Assembly: GCF_001458295.1 (NCBI RefSeq)
Contig: NZ_CYUD01000011.1
Span: 1-64,000 of the forward strand
DNA: 64,000 nt
Direction of reading: 5' to 3'
Source of the DNA: Ruegeria denitrificans
Lineage (GTDB): Bacteria; Pseudomonadota; Alphaproteobacteria; Rhodobacterales; Rhodobacteraceae
In this document: in pieces, positions 15,437 through 22,999 of the stretch
How positions within the stretch are numbered: the first letter of the stretch is position 1
Layout of the letters: each line of letters opens with the position of its first letter
Notes under the pieces: model-generated
The model's database searches: none
The model's input: only the letters and a program-made list of their open reading frames with translations
What the model was told of the DNA's origin: nothing
Program-made: the position numbers and the translations under genes

Positions 15437-15955
15437 TTACGCAGCTTCCGCCTTCTCTTCGATGGTGGAAAGGATGCTTGCGATGTTGCTTGCAGGTGCG
15501 CCAATCGCGCCAGCGATGTTCGAAGCAGGTGCGCCAATGCAGCCCACGATCGAAGCAATAAGCTCCTCGCGAGACGGCATTTTCGAAACTGTTTCGACGC
15601 CTTTGCGGTCCAGAGCGTTCTCACCCATTGCGCCACCAAGAATCTCAAAATTCTTGTTATCCTTGGCGAAGTCCTCGGCCACCTTGGCTGCTGCCACGGG
15701 GTCCTCGGAATAGGTCAGAACGGTCATCCCTGTCAGCAGGTCGGCCATGCTTGCACACGGCTTACCCTCAAGGGCGATTTTGGCGAGCCTGTTCTTGGCA
15801 ACACGCACGGCGCCACCCGCGTCACGAGCACGTGCGCGAAGGTCCTGCATCTCGGCAACTGTCAGACCGGCGTAGTGCGAAACCACTACGACGCCAGAGC
15901 TTTCGAAGATTTGGCCGAGTTCCTCGACCACTTTCTCTTTCTGGGCTCTATCCAC
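15437..15955 (-). CDS. rplJ: 50S ribosomal protein L10
   Basis: Stalk base protein that anchors L7/L12 dimers on 23S rRNA. A GTG start at 15955 ([20 protein letters not shown]) gives the usual 172 residues and has GGAG six bases upstream; the in-frame TTG four codons earlier would place the Shine-Dalgarno inside the gene. The C-terminal helix that binds L7/L12 is present. The gene has its own promoter-like element and a long leader resembling the L10 autoregulatory leader, which fits its separation from rplKA. Confidence 0.97.
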   Translation of the reverse strand: MDRAQKEKVVEELGQIFESSGVVVVSHYAGLTVAEMQDLRARARDAGGAVRVAKNRLAKIALEGKPCASMADLLTGMTVLTYSEDPVAAAKVAEDFAKDNKNFEILGGAMGENALDRKGVETVSKMPSREELIASIVGCIGAPASNIAGAIGAPASNIASILSTIEEKAEAA

Positions 15956-15984
15956 AGTTCTCTCCAAGTTTGGGGCGATCCCTC

Positions 15985-16165
15985 ACCCCGGCTCATATTT
16001 GCCGAGGGGTAAACCCCGGCGTTCAGGTCCGTTATTACGGGATGGGCCAAAATTCGCCCGAGGATCGTGACCCTCAGAATTCTTTGGTCTTACCCGTCTC
16101 AGGCAGGGAATTAAGGGCCCGAATGGACCCACCCACCGTCTTGGACGAAACGAAATAAAGCGCAC
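15985..16165 (-). ncRNA. Ribosomal protein L10 leader (autoregulatory mRNA element)
   Basis: The minus-strand leader of rplJ contains GTCCAAGACGGTGGGTGG followed by a GGGCCCTTAATTCCC segment and CTGCCTGAGACGGGTAAGACC, the conserved-looking kink-turn neighbourhood of the L10-leader RNA in which the L10-L12 complex represses its own operon. More hairpins follow before the Shine-Dalgarno. Boundaries are approximate, and the identification is by eye from remembered consensus, not by a covariance model. Confidence 0.6.
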
Positions 16166-16194
16166 GACGAATCGCACGCTTTATTCCGCAGCTC

Positions 16195-16223
16195 TATTTA
16201 GGCCAGATGGCAGGGGTTTCCAA
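16195..16223 (-). promoter_or_regulatory. Predicted promoter of rplJ-rplL-rpoB-rpoC
   Basis: On the minus strand TTGGAA (16218-16223) and TAAATA (16195-16200) are spaced by 17 bases. This predicts a start near 16188 and a leader of about 230 nt carrying the L10-leader-like structure. Because rplKA lies more than 2.6 kb away behind plus-strand genes and a terminator, the operon needs its own promoter, which supports this call. Confidence 0.55.
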
Positions 16224-16375
16224 GGGGTAAATTGACCGTTCCCACCAGTCTACTCCGACACTGCCGCACCGGCCAGGTCAGCTGAGTAAAACCGAATGCT
16301 TGGAACCCTGGCATTGACATGGCACCGGCACTGCGATCCCTTCAAGCCGTATAACAAATAGAACGTCGCGCCTGC

Positions 16376-17341
16376 ATGCTGAATCTTACCGAAACCGAGA
16401 AGAACATCACATCAGCGTGTGTGGCGGAGTTTATGCGCCACCAACCCGTTGGGCCCGTGGAAAACGTCGAATGCGTCTACCGTTCACACGGGTTTCCCGA
16501 CACGCGCCTTGTTCTGAAAGTCACAACCAAGACCACGAGCTTTGCGCTAAAGATCGACAGGGATTCTCCCACAACCGGAAGGCTGCGTGACGAGTTCGGT
16601 CTGCTGGCTGATCTGCACCGCCATTTCGATAACAACCCGTCATCGCAGGTCATCCGCCCGATTTATCTGTCGCCGACCGAAGCCTTTTTCGTCACTGAAT
16701 ATATCGACCGCCCAACCGCGGTGGACCTGATCTATAACAGCCAGAACGAAGATCAGGTCGCTCAAGTCTTTCGCAGGGCCGGTTCATGGCTGCACGATCT
16801 GCATTCCAGTCAACCACCGCTGAGCTACGCGTTTCGGCCAAAATGGATGACAGACAGCATTCGCGAACTTATCGGAGCCGTGCCAAGGGACGTCGCGGAT
16901 CAGAGCCGTAAAATGGTAAACGTCATGTTTGCCGAAGCGGCCCGTCTGAAAGGCACCGAGGATCTCCGTGTCTTTTCGCATGGCGACTTTCACGGGCAGA
17001 ACCTGATCGTCGGACAGGGAAAGACGATCGGTTTGGATTTCACTGAATCCCGTGAAAAGCTGGCCGTGTATGATATTGTCGATTTTCTGAAAGCAGATAT
17101 TTTTCGCCCCGGAACCGTATCCGACGTGGATCGCAGCGGCATTCTCAAAAGAAACAAAGATATGTTCTTTCGCCTTTATCGCCATCCAATCAACCACGAC
17201 ATTCTGGACTACTGCATCCGAGGCCGGTTGCTGAAAGATTGGCTGGCCTTGTGGCGGGTCGACCATGAATGCAGCCCGTTTGAGGAAGACAAACGTCAAC
17301 GGTTAGGCAAGCGCCTGAAAATCGTCTTTCAGGGGCGGTAA
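16376..17341 (+). CDS. Phosphotransferase-family protein (APH/choline kinase fold)
   Basis: A 321-residue kinase-like protein. The catalytic loop HGDFHGQNLIVG (around residue 203) and the following metal-binding GLDFTES carry the Brenner-type HxDxxxxN...D signature of aminoglycoside/choline/homoserine kinases, and an N-terminal lobe with LVLKVTTKTTSFALKI could hold the ATP lysine. The substrate is unknown; resistance should not be assumed. It lies on the plus strand inside what is normally the unbroken rplKAJL-rpoBC cluster, with the split Hint gene downstream. Confidence 0.72.
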   Translation: MLNLTETEKNITSACVAEFMRHQPVGPVENVECVYRSHGFPDTRLVLKVTTKTTSFALKIDRDSPTTGRLRDEFGLLADLHRHFDNNPSSQVIRPIYLSPTEAFFVTEYIDRPTAVDLIYNSQNEDQVAQVFRRAGSWLHDLHSSQPPLSYAFRPKWMTDSIRELIGAVPRDVADQSRKMVNVMFAEAARLKGTEDLRVFSHGDFHGQNLIVGQGKTIGLDFTESREKLAVYDIVDFLKADIFRPGTVSDVDRSGILKRNKDMFFRLYRHPINHDILDYCIRGRLLKDWLALWRVDHECSPFEEDKRQRLGKRLKIVFQGR

Positions 17342-17491
17342 AACTGTGGCGATTATCACCGCAGATGCCAATAAATTATGCGGCCTGTTTCGAAACCCGG
17401 TTGACGGAAACCTTGCAACCAACTTCTTATTCTGGGGAATAATTATCGTGACCTTTGGCAACTGAGGTCAATGTAACCGGCAGAGAGAAAG

Positions 17492-17887
17492 GTGATCGCG
17501 CAGATGGTTCTCCGCAGTTTTTTCGCTCAGGACAGCGCCAGCCTCATCGCGACATTCGTTCCCGCTGGAGGCGACGCCAACGATATTGTCGTCGGCGGCT
17601 CGATCATTAACAATTCGGATACGCCAAACGGCACGATTTTTGAATTTTCGGGTGGGTTTGGCACTACTGTCACGCTGGATGACACCAGCGGCAGCCCGGA
17701 CGTGTTCAACGACGATCAGGAAACGGGCCACGTCATCACCGATGGCGGTGGAATCGTTGCAAACGGAACGCAGGTTGAGTCCGAGTCCATCATCACCGTG
17801 CAGGCTCTGGACATTAATGGAAACCCGACCGGGCCCGAGATTGAAATTTACGTGTTTTCTCAGAACGGGGTCACGCAAGACGTTTGA
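17492..17887 (+). CDS. Hint-domain protein, N-terminal part upstream of an in-frame TGA
   Basis: 131 codons from GTG 17492 (or ATG 17504) to TGA 17885-17887. The product has a short N-terminus MVLRSFFAQDSASLIATF, then acidic Gly/Asp/Thr-rich beta-type sequence (FEFSGGFGTTVTLDDTSGS), like the secreted front halves of Rhodobacterales Hint proteins. Reading straight through the TGA in the same frame gives GYATSAPLVPGTSYVKISGS and then the Hint domain at 17912-18544, so the two ORFs are one gene interrupted by a single stop codon. A Trp (TGG to TGA) is the simplest ancestral residue. It is either a recent pseudogene, a sequencing error or a readthrough case. Confidence 0.6.
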   Translation: MIAQMVLRSFFAQDSASLIATFVPAGGDANDIVVGGSIINNSDTPNGTIFEFSGGFGTTVTLDDTSGSPDVFNDDQETGHVITDGGGIVANGTQVESESIITVQALDINGNPTGPEIEIYVFSQNGVTQDV

Positions 17888-17911
17888 GGGTATGCCACCT
17901 CGGCCCCCCTG

Positions 17912-18544
17912 GTGCCGGGAACCTCCTATGTCAAAATTAGCGGCTCAAACGCGGGGTCATCGCCCTATACGGATTACATTACCTGCTTTGGACCCGGAAC
18001 TCGGATCGACACCGATGATGGCGATGTCGATGTACAGAACCTCGCAAAAGGCCAGCGCGTCTGGACCCGGGATGGCGGGTTGCAACCGATCCTGTGGATC
18101 GGAACGACTGAGGTCCACGGCTTTGGCCCGTTTGCCCCGGTCGTGATCGAAGCCAGCGCTATCGGGAACACGCACGAGCTTGTAGTTTCGCAACAGCACC
18201 GGATTCTGATTCAATCTCCAGCAACCGACATGCTGTTTGGTTCCTCCGAAGTGTTCGTGGCTGCCAAGCACCTGTGCGGCCTGCCCGGTGTTTCGATCCG
18301 CGAGACAGACCGCATCACCTATACGCATTTCATGTTTGACCGGCACCACATTGTGCGATCAAACGGCGCGCTGACAGAAAGCTATTATTACGGTGATATT
18401 GCGAAAAACGCTCTGTCATCGCCGCAAAGGGCGGAAATCCTAGCGCTGTTCCCGTCGGTCGAGGACATCAACACTGCTTTCCAGCACACAGCAGTCGCAA
18501 CGATTGGCGCACAGGAAGCCAGCGTGCTACGCGCGTACCTCTGA
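17912..18544 (+). CDS. Hint (Hedgehog/intein-type) domain protein, C-terminal part
   Basis: The same frame as 17492-17887 continues here. The Hint_2-type domain begins at the nucleophile-like Cys in DYITCFGPGTRIDTDDGDV, followed by GQRVWTRDGGLQPILWIGTTEV, HELVVSQQHRILIQS and ITYTHFMFDRHHIVRSNG, the last two being the typical His-containing blocks. The family is widespread as secreted or RTX-associated proteins in roseobacters; its function is not established. The only nearby start is a GTG at 17912 with no Shine-Dalgarno, so independent translation looks unlikely. It ends before a bidirectional terminator shared with rplA. Confidence 0.75.
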   Translation: MPGTSYVKISGSNAGSSPYTDYITCFGPGTRIDTDDGDVDVQNLAKGQRVWTRDGGLQPILWIGTTEVHGFGPFAPVVIEASAIGNTHELVVSQQHRILIQSPATDMLFGSSEVFVAAKHLCGLPGVSIRETDRITYTHFMFDRHHIVRSNGALTESYYYGDIAKNALSSPQRAEILALFPSVEDINTAFQHTAVATIGAQEASVLRAYL

Positions 18545-18567
18545 CAAAACATGCCGCTAAAAATAAA

Positions 18568-18600
18568 AACCCGGGTCGTTAGCGCGACCCGGGTTCTTTT
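18568..18600 (-). terminator. Bidirectional terminator between the Hint gene and rplA
   Basis: Arms AACCCGGGTCG (18568-18578) and CGACCCGGGTT (18585-18595) form an 11-bp stem with a 6-base loop, flanked by A-rich sequence on the left and a T-rich TTCTTTTTCT run on the right. It can end the plus-strand Hint transcript and the minus-strand rplK-rplA transcript. Confidence 0.88.
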
Positions 18601-18620
18601 TCTAAGCGTTTAGCCGGGGC

Positions 18621-19319
18621 TTATTCGCCCGCAGCAGCTGCAACGTCCAGAGTCACACCTGGGCCCATGGTCGAGCTCAGAGCGATTTTCTTCATGTAGG
18701 TGCCTTTGGCACCCGACGGTTTGGCCTTGGCCACGGCCGAGATGAAGGCACGGACGTTTTCGACCAGCTTGGCTTCGTCGAACGACGCTTTGCCAACACC
18801 GGCGTGCACAACGCCGCCTTTTTCCGCCTTGAACTGAACTTCACCGCCCTTGGCTGCTTCCACGGCCGCTTTCACGTCCATGGTCACGGTGCCGACCTTG
18901 GGGTTCGGCATCAGGTTGCGGGGGCCCAGAACCTTACCCAGACGACCGACGATCGGCATCATGTCCGGGGTGGCAATGCAGCGATCGAATTCAATGGTGC
19001 CGCCCTGAATGGTTTCCATCAGGTCCTCTGCGCCAATGATATCCGCGCCTGCTTCTTTCGCTTCGTCAGCCTTGGGGCCACGTGCGAACACAGCAACACG
19101 CATGGTTTTACCGGTGCCGTTCGGCAGGCCGACAACGCCGCGTACCATCTGGTCTGCGTGACGGGTGTCTACGCCCAGGTTCAGAGCGATCTCGATGGTC
19201 TCGTCGAATTTCGAAGTTGCGTTGGCTTTGACCAGGGCAACTGCTTCGTCCACCGACAGGTTTTCCTTGCCAGCGACAGCTTCGCGCGCAGCGCGGGTAC
19301 GTTTACCGAGTTTTGCCAT
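18621..19319 (-). CDS. rplA: 50S ribosomal protein L1
   Basis: Binds 23S rRNA at the L1 stalk and helps release E-site tRNA, 232 residues as usual. It begins [18 protein letters not shown] and contains the conserved [10 protein letters not shown] motif. One base separates it from the rplK stop, so the two genes are tightly coupled. Transcription probably stops at the hairpin 18568-18600; rplJ is not the next gene, unlike the common order. Confidence 0.98.
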   Translation of the reverse strand: MAKLGKRTRAAREAVAGKENLSVDEAVALVKANATSKFDETIEIALNLGVDTRHADQMVRGVVGLPNGTGKTMRVAVFARGPKADEAKEAGADIIGAEDLMETIQGGTIEFDRCIATPDMMPIVGRLGKVLGPRNLMPNPKVGTVTMDVKAAVEAAKGGEVQFKAEKGGVVHAGVGKASFDEAKLVENVRAFISAVAKAKPSGAKGTYMKKIALSSTMGPGVTLDVAAAAGE

Positions 19320-19320
19320 C

Positions 19321-19770
19321 TTACTTCACCTCGATGCCCATAGAGCGGGCCGAGCCCAGGATGATCTGCATTGCGCCTTCGACGTCGTTGGCGTTCAGAT
19401 CTTTCATTTTGGCTTCGGCGATTTCGCGAACCTGCTTCGAGGTCACGGTTGCCACGGTCTCACGACCGGGGTTTTCCGCGCCACGAGGGCGGTTACGCTT
19501 GCCAACCGGCTTCAGACCAGCCGCTTTTTTCAGGTAATAAGACGCGGGCGGCGTCTTGATGTCCATGGTGAAGGACTTGTCCTGATAATAGGTGATCACG
19601 GTTGGGCAAGGTGCGCCTTGCTCCATGTCTGCGGTCTTGGCGTTGAACGCCTTGCAGAATTCCATGATGTTGATGCCGCGCTGACCCAGCGCCGGACCAA
19701 CTGGCGGCGACGGGTTCGCCTGACCTGCAGGAACCTGCAGCTTCATTGTACCAGCAAGCTTCTTGGCCAT
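19321..19770 (-). CDS. rplK: 50S ribosomal protein L11
   Basis: Component of the GTPase-associated centre, 149 residues, slightly longer than the 141-142 of many bacteria because of a few extra residues in the middle ([18 protein letters not shown]). It begins [20 protein letters not shown] with the conserved [20 protein letters not shown] block. An AAGGAAAACC Shine-Dalgarno precedes it. The 312-base gap 19771-20082 upstream holds its likely promoter and a perfect 14-bp palindrome, and no gene. Confidence 0.97.
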   Translation of the reverse strand: MAKKLAGTMKLQVPAGQANPSPPVGPALGQRGINIMEFCKAFNAKTADMEQGAPCPTVITYYQDKSFTMDIKTPPASYYLKKAAGLKPVGKRNRPRGAENPGRETVATVTSKQVREIAEAKMKDLNANDVEGAMQIILGSARSMGIEVK

Positions 19771-19892
19771 TTGGTTTTCCTTTCAACTAAGGTGAAACGC
19801 GTCTCACCCAGATTATGTTGCGTGGTCCGATCCGGGATCGCGATCCCAGCAACCTCCCACGAGAGAATCTCGCCAGAAGACGATAGAGCGGG

Positions 19893-19921
19893 CATTTATA
19901 GAGGATTGGTGGGGTTGGCAA
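19893..19921 (-). promoter_or_regulatory. Possible promoter of rplK-rplA
   Basis: On the minus strand TTGCCA (19916-19921) lies 17 bases from TAAATG (19893-19898), with an overlapping better -10 TATAAA at only 15-base spacing. This would give a leader of about 120 nt. It is the best pair in the gap, but the register is ambiguous. Confidence 0.4.
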
Positions 19922-20082
19922 GTGGGGCTCGCCTTATTCCAAAATGATCTTCTTGAAACAAATTCGAGCACCATTTTCAGCTCGAGTTGAACAGGGCGGA
20001 AAGATTTTTCAATAAGATAAGTTGCTTAAGAGACGCAGGCGGGTATCTTGGGGCAGCTTAGTCACAAAGGGGGTGGTCTAGG

Positions 20083-20928
20083 ATGGCATCATCTCGACTT
20101 AACAAGGGACTGCTGATCTGCGTTCTTATTGCCATGTTGCCGGGATGCGGTAGCAAGGCCCAGGATCAGGGTGTTCTGGATGCCAACGTGACGAAACAGG
20201 CCTCTTCGCCCGCGTCGGCAGGGATTGATCCAGCTACCTATGCCGGCCGGTTCCAGATCAAACTGACTAAGGAAGTCCCGCTACGCGATATTCCTGTTCC
20301 TTTCACTGTTTACGGTGGTCTAGAAGAATCCAGCCCTACCCGTTTGCGGCTGAGGGCGTTCATGGATTTGCGTGGATTACAGGAAAAGGCGCCTCAGATT
20401 CTGACTGGCCCCTTGGAAGAAAACTGTAAACGCCAGATCTATCTCGAGATCCGAGACGTTACCGCCATAGGTGAAACCGTAAAGGTTGAGGGTTCAGCCC
20501 GTGCCCAATTTACGCGGTGCAAACGGAATGAAGAGCCCGGCTTTCAGTATTTTGGGGCTACCGTCGATGCGATTGCCGTCGCCAAGGCAGAGGTTAGGGG
20601 CCAATGCCTTACATTCAGCATCGAAAGCGCCGACCTCAGCCCGCGCGGGTTCATTGGGGCTGTCTCCAACCTCTTCGGCCTGACCAACCGCATTAACGAA
20701 GCAGTCCTGGAAAAGGGTGGCGAGTTTTTGGCAGCCCATCCGGTATGCCCACCGCTGCCAGAAGAATTCACTGTTCTCGATCCGATCTACGAGTCCGGCG
20801 GCACACGCGAAATCGCTCCAGGCGGGATGGGGGCCGCTGTTGTCGGATCGGCCGATGTCAGCGCCGAGACAATTGTCAAAGTCCTCGGAGGGCTTAAAGA
20901 ACAGGGCGTATTGGAGTTTGCGGAATGA
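20083..20928 (+). CDS. Predicted lipoprotein, unknown family, tandem pair member 1
   Basis: 281 residues with a signal peptide (LLICVLIAMLPGC) ending in lipobox LPGC, so acylation near Cys22 is expected. I recognise no known domain. The C-terminal half, with LDPIYESGGTREIAPGGMG and SADVSAETIVKVLGGLKEQG, closely parallels the next gene (LDPVYENGGPREIGEGGLG, SVDVSPSTILDILTVLQRQE), so the two are diverged duplicates. Four conserved-looking Cys (ENCKR, TRCKR, RGQCLTF, HPVCPPLP) may form disulfides. It overlaps the next gene by four bases (ATGA), indicating translational coupling. Confidence 0.65.
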   Translation: MASSRLNKGLLICVLIAMLPGCGSKAQDQGVLDANVTKQASSPASAGIDPATYAGRFQIKLTKEVPLRDIPVPFTVYGGLEESSPTRLRLRAFMDLRGLQEKAPQILTGPLEENCKRQIYLEIRDVTAIGETVKVEGSARAQFTRCKRNEEPGFQYFGATVDAIAVAKAEVRGQCLTFSIESADLSPRGFIGAVSNLFGLTNRINEAVLEKGGEFLAAHPVCPPLPEEFTVLDPIYESGGTREIAPGGMGAAVVGSADVSAETIVKVLGGLKEQGVLEFAE

Positions 20929-21689
20929 GGCTTTGGTTCTTGATTTTGGTCTTAGTGACGGTTTCGGTCGGTGCCCGTTCACCCAGCGCACAGCAAGTAG
21001 ACTTTGTCATCGACGCGACATTACCGGTGCGAGATACGGAATTGCCATATACGCTTGATCTGAACCTCACCGCAGTTGCCCCTACTCGGATCGGAGTGGG
21101 TGCGCTGCTCGATCTGCGTGAAATACAAAAAGCTGTGCCTCAGCGACTGGCTGACAATGCGATAGTCGATAACTGCGGTCTGCAAGTCCGACTTGATGAT
21201 CTGAGCTTTAAAGCCGAAGGCGATGCGATTGATCTGGATGGGGATGTAACCATTACGATCTTCGAATGCAGCCGAACCAGTGAGCGCGACTTTCAGCGGG
21301 GTGAACAAAAAAGGGCTATCTTGGCGAACATGTCGACCGAAGCGACAGTCGAGTTGCGTGACAATTGTGCCTATTTCAAACTCATTGATCTTACACTTTC
21401 GGCCCCCGAAGCACAGCGCGAGCAGCTCCTTGAGGACGATACTCTCGAGTCCGTTAAGGAGCTGATGTTAGCCGCAGTAGACCTTGTATTAAACGACACT
21501 CCATTGTGCCCTGAACTGCCTGCGGAACTTGCGTCGCTTGACCCGGTTTACGAGAACGGCGGCCCAAGAGAGATCGGAGAAGGTGGGCTGGGCGTGTTAC
21601 TGAACGGCTCTGTGGATGTCAGCCCTTCGACAATCCTCGACATTCTGACGGTCCTTCAACGGCAAGAATTGATTCCCGGACCGCCATAG
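20925..21689 (+). CDS. Predicted exported protein, unknown family, tandem pair member 2
   Basis: 254 residues with a cleavable signal peptide (MRLWFLILVLVTVSVGARS, likely cut after SAQ) but no lipobox, so it should be a soluble periplasmic partner of the upstream lipoprotein. The shared features are a DLREIQKAVPQRL segment (compare DLRGLQEKAPQIL), matching Cys positions (VDNCGLQ, FECSRTS, RDNCAYF, TPLCPEL) and the C-terminal LDPVYENGGPREIGEGGLG block. The ATG overlaps the upstream stop. Function unknown; the paired membrane-anchored and soluble forms suggest a two-part envelope system. Confidence 0.65.
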   Translation: MRLWFLILVLVTVSVGARSPSAQQVDFVIDATLPVRDTELPYTLDLNLTAVAPTRIGVGALLDLREIQKAVPQRLADNAIVDNCGLQVRLDDLSFKAEGDAIDLDGDVTITIFECSRTSERDFQRGEQKRAILANMSTEATVELRDNCAYFKLIDLTLSAPEAQREQLLEDDTLESVKELMLAAVDLVLNDTPLCPELPAELASLDPVYENGGPREIGEGGLGVLLNGSVDVSPSTILDILTVLQRQELIPGPP

Positions 21690-21765
21690 CTGCAAAGCGC
21701 GCTTGATCCTGATGGCATAGCCCGCCCTTCGACCGAGAACCCGTAAGATTGATTGCCGTAAATGC

Positions 21766-21797
21766 AAAAACGCCGCGTTGCTCGAAGCATCGCGGCG
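21766..21797 (-). terminator. Rho-independent terminator after nusG
   Basis: On the minus strand CGCCGCG and CGCGGCG (21771-21797) pair, with a further inner TGCT/AGCA stem, followed by five T (21766-21770). It lies 25 bases after the nusG stop and ends the secE-nusG transcript. Confidence 0.88.
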
Positions 21798-21821
21798 CTG
21801 CAAAATTCGCTGAAGTGGCTA

Positions 21822-22355
21822 TTAACCCTGCTTCGTCACCTGCGTAAAGTCCAATTCGACCGGAGTTTCCCGGCCAAAGATCGACACAGAAACCTTCAGC
21901 TTCTGCGCGTCGTCGTCCACGCCTTCGACCATGCCGTCGAAATCCTCGAACGGGCCGTCGTTGACTTTGACCTTCTCGCCCACCTCGAAGCTGATCATCA
22001 GTTTCGGCGCATCTTCGCCTTCCTGAACGCGGTTCAGGATCTGGTTCACCTCGGCATCGCGCATCGGCATCGGGCGGCCTTGCGGACCCAAAAAGCCGGT
22101 GACGCGGTTGATCGAGTTTACCAGGTGATAGCCCTGATCGGACATCTCCATATGCACCAGCACATAGCCGGGCATGAAGCGGCGTTCGGTCGTGACCTTT
22201 TTGCCCCGGCGCACTTCGATCACCTCTTCGGTGGGCACCAGAACCTCGTCGATATCGTCTTCAAGGCCCTGTTCAGCCACCGACGTGCGGATCTGCTCTG
22301 CGATCTTCTTTTCGAAATTCGAAAGAACGCTGACCGAGTACCACCGTTTCGCCAT
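21822..22355 (-). CDS. nusG: Transcription termination/antitermination protein NusG
   Basis: Binds RNA polymerase beta' and links it to Rho or the ribosome. It has 177 residues, with the N-terminal NGN domain ([30 protein letters not shown]) and a C-terminal KOW domain ([19 protein letters not shown]). It follows secE after 200 bases that contain no recognisable gene, an unusually long gap for this pair. It is normally followed by rplK, but here the tandem exported-protein pair lies between. Confidence 0.97.
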   Translation of the reverse strand: MAKRWYSVSVLSNFEKKIAEQIRTSVAEQGLEDDIDEVLVPTEEVIEVRRGKKVTTERRFMPGYVLVHMEMSDQGYHLVNSINRVTGFLGPQGRPMPMRDAEVNQILNRVQEGEDAPKLMISFEVGEKVKVNDGPFEDFDGMVEGVDDDAQKLKVSVSIFGRETPVELDFTQVTKQG

Positions 22356-22555
22356 GAACCTGTCGTCCTTGTTTGCCTTCGGCAGAATCCTGAGTACCGG
22401 ACACGCCGTTATTGAAATCTATCACGTCACCCGGAATGAAAAGCGGCGCGCAGCCCGAATCGCCGCACGCCCATTCCGAATAGTACCGCGTCACCTACTA
22501 GGACATTGCACGCTGTGCAAGGGGGCAGTAGCGTTTCAACCCTGCCAGAACCGGT

Positions 22556-22753
22556 TTAACCGAACGCGCCCAGGATCAATTGCAACCCGCCGCGAATGCC
22601 CAGATCGACCAGCGCAAAGAACACAGCTGTCAGCGCCGCCATGATGAACACCATAACCGTGGTCAGCAGCACCTCACGCCGGGTCGGCCAGACGACCTTT
22701 GCAACTTCGGCACGGACTTGCTGAATGAACTGGATCGGATTCAAAGTTGCCAT
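22556..22753 (-). CDS. secE: Preprotein translocase subunit SecE
   Basis: Small essential subunit of the SecYEG channel, 65 residues. This is the short single-span form: an amphipathic IQQVRAEVAKVVWPTRREVL helix with the conserved VVWPTR motif, then one transmembrane helix. No tRNA-Trp gene lies before it, unlike many bacteria. Confidence 0.96.
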   Translation of the reverse strand: MATLNPIQFIQQVRAEVAKVVWPTRREVLLTTVMVFIMAALTAVFFALVDLGIRGGLQLILGAFG

Positions 22754-22786
22754 TTGGCTTGGTTCTCTCTGCTAGCGGATAGGCCG

Positions 22787-22815
22787 GACATAGCTGGGCA
22801 TTGAGGTAATTTCAA
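22787..22815 (-). promoter_or_regulatory. Possible promoter of secE-nusG
   Basis: On the minus strand TTGAAA (22810-22815) and TATGTC (22787-22792) are spaced by 17 bases, 34 bases before the secE ATG. The -10 is imperfect. Confidence 0.4.
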
Positions 22816-22835
22816 GAGCGCTTGGGCGCAACATG

Positions 22836-22994
22836 TCAGGGCTTGGGCCTGTCGTCCCATTCGTCGCTCAGGATGCGCCGCGCGTCGCCCTCGGGGTCGT
22901 CATATTGGTTCGAGCGGACCGTATACACAAAGGCCACAAGACCAACCCCGCCCAGAAACAGGGAAATCGGTATCAGATAGGCCAGAACTTCCAT
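22836..22994 (-). CDS. ccoS: cbb3-type cytochrome oxidase assembly protein CcoS
   Basis: A 52-residue ORF reading MEVLAYLIPISLFLGGVGLV with one transmembrane helix, then AFVYTVRSNQYDDPEGDARR and the acidic/basic tail LSDEWDDRPKP. The short helix plus QYDDPEGDARRIL is the CcoS/FixS signature. CcoS is needed for cofactor insertion into cbb3 oxidase. It starts five bases after the ccoI stop and closes the ccoGHIS operon. Confidence 0.93.
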   Translation of the reverse strand: MEVLAYLIPISLFLGGVGLVAFVYTVRSNQYDDPEGDARRILSDEWDDRPKP

Positions 22995-22999
22995 AGCAG

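Noticed and set aside
16376-17341. Phosphotransferase gene as an aminoglycoside-resistance gene
   Set aside because: The kinase motifs are shared by many small-molecule kinases, and nothing links it to known resistance enzymes or mobile elements.
17885-17887. TGA in the Hint gene as a selenocysteine codon
   Set aside because: No convincing SECIS-like hairpin follows, the site is not a redox motif, and the family does not use selenocysteine; a Trp-to-stop change is simpler.
17912-18544. Hint domain as a protein-splicing intein
   Set aside because: There is no C-terminal splice block (HN followed by Cys/Ser/Thr) and no conserved host protein downstream; it fits the Hint_2-type secreted family.
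22356-22555. A tRNA-Trp or other RNA gene in the long nusG-secE gap
   Set aside because: No cloverleaf, T-loop GTTCRA motif or CCA-adjacent stem could be assembled; the gap also shows no ORF with a start signal.
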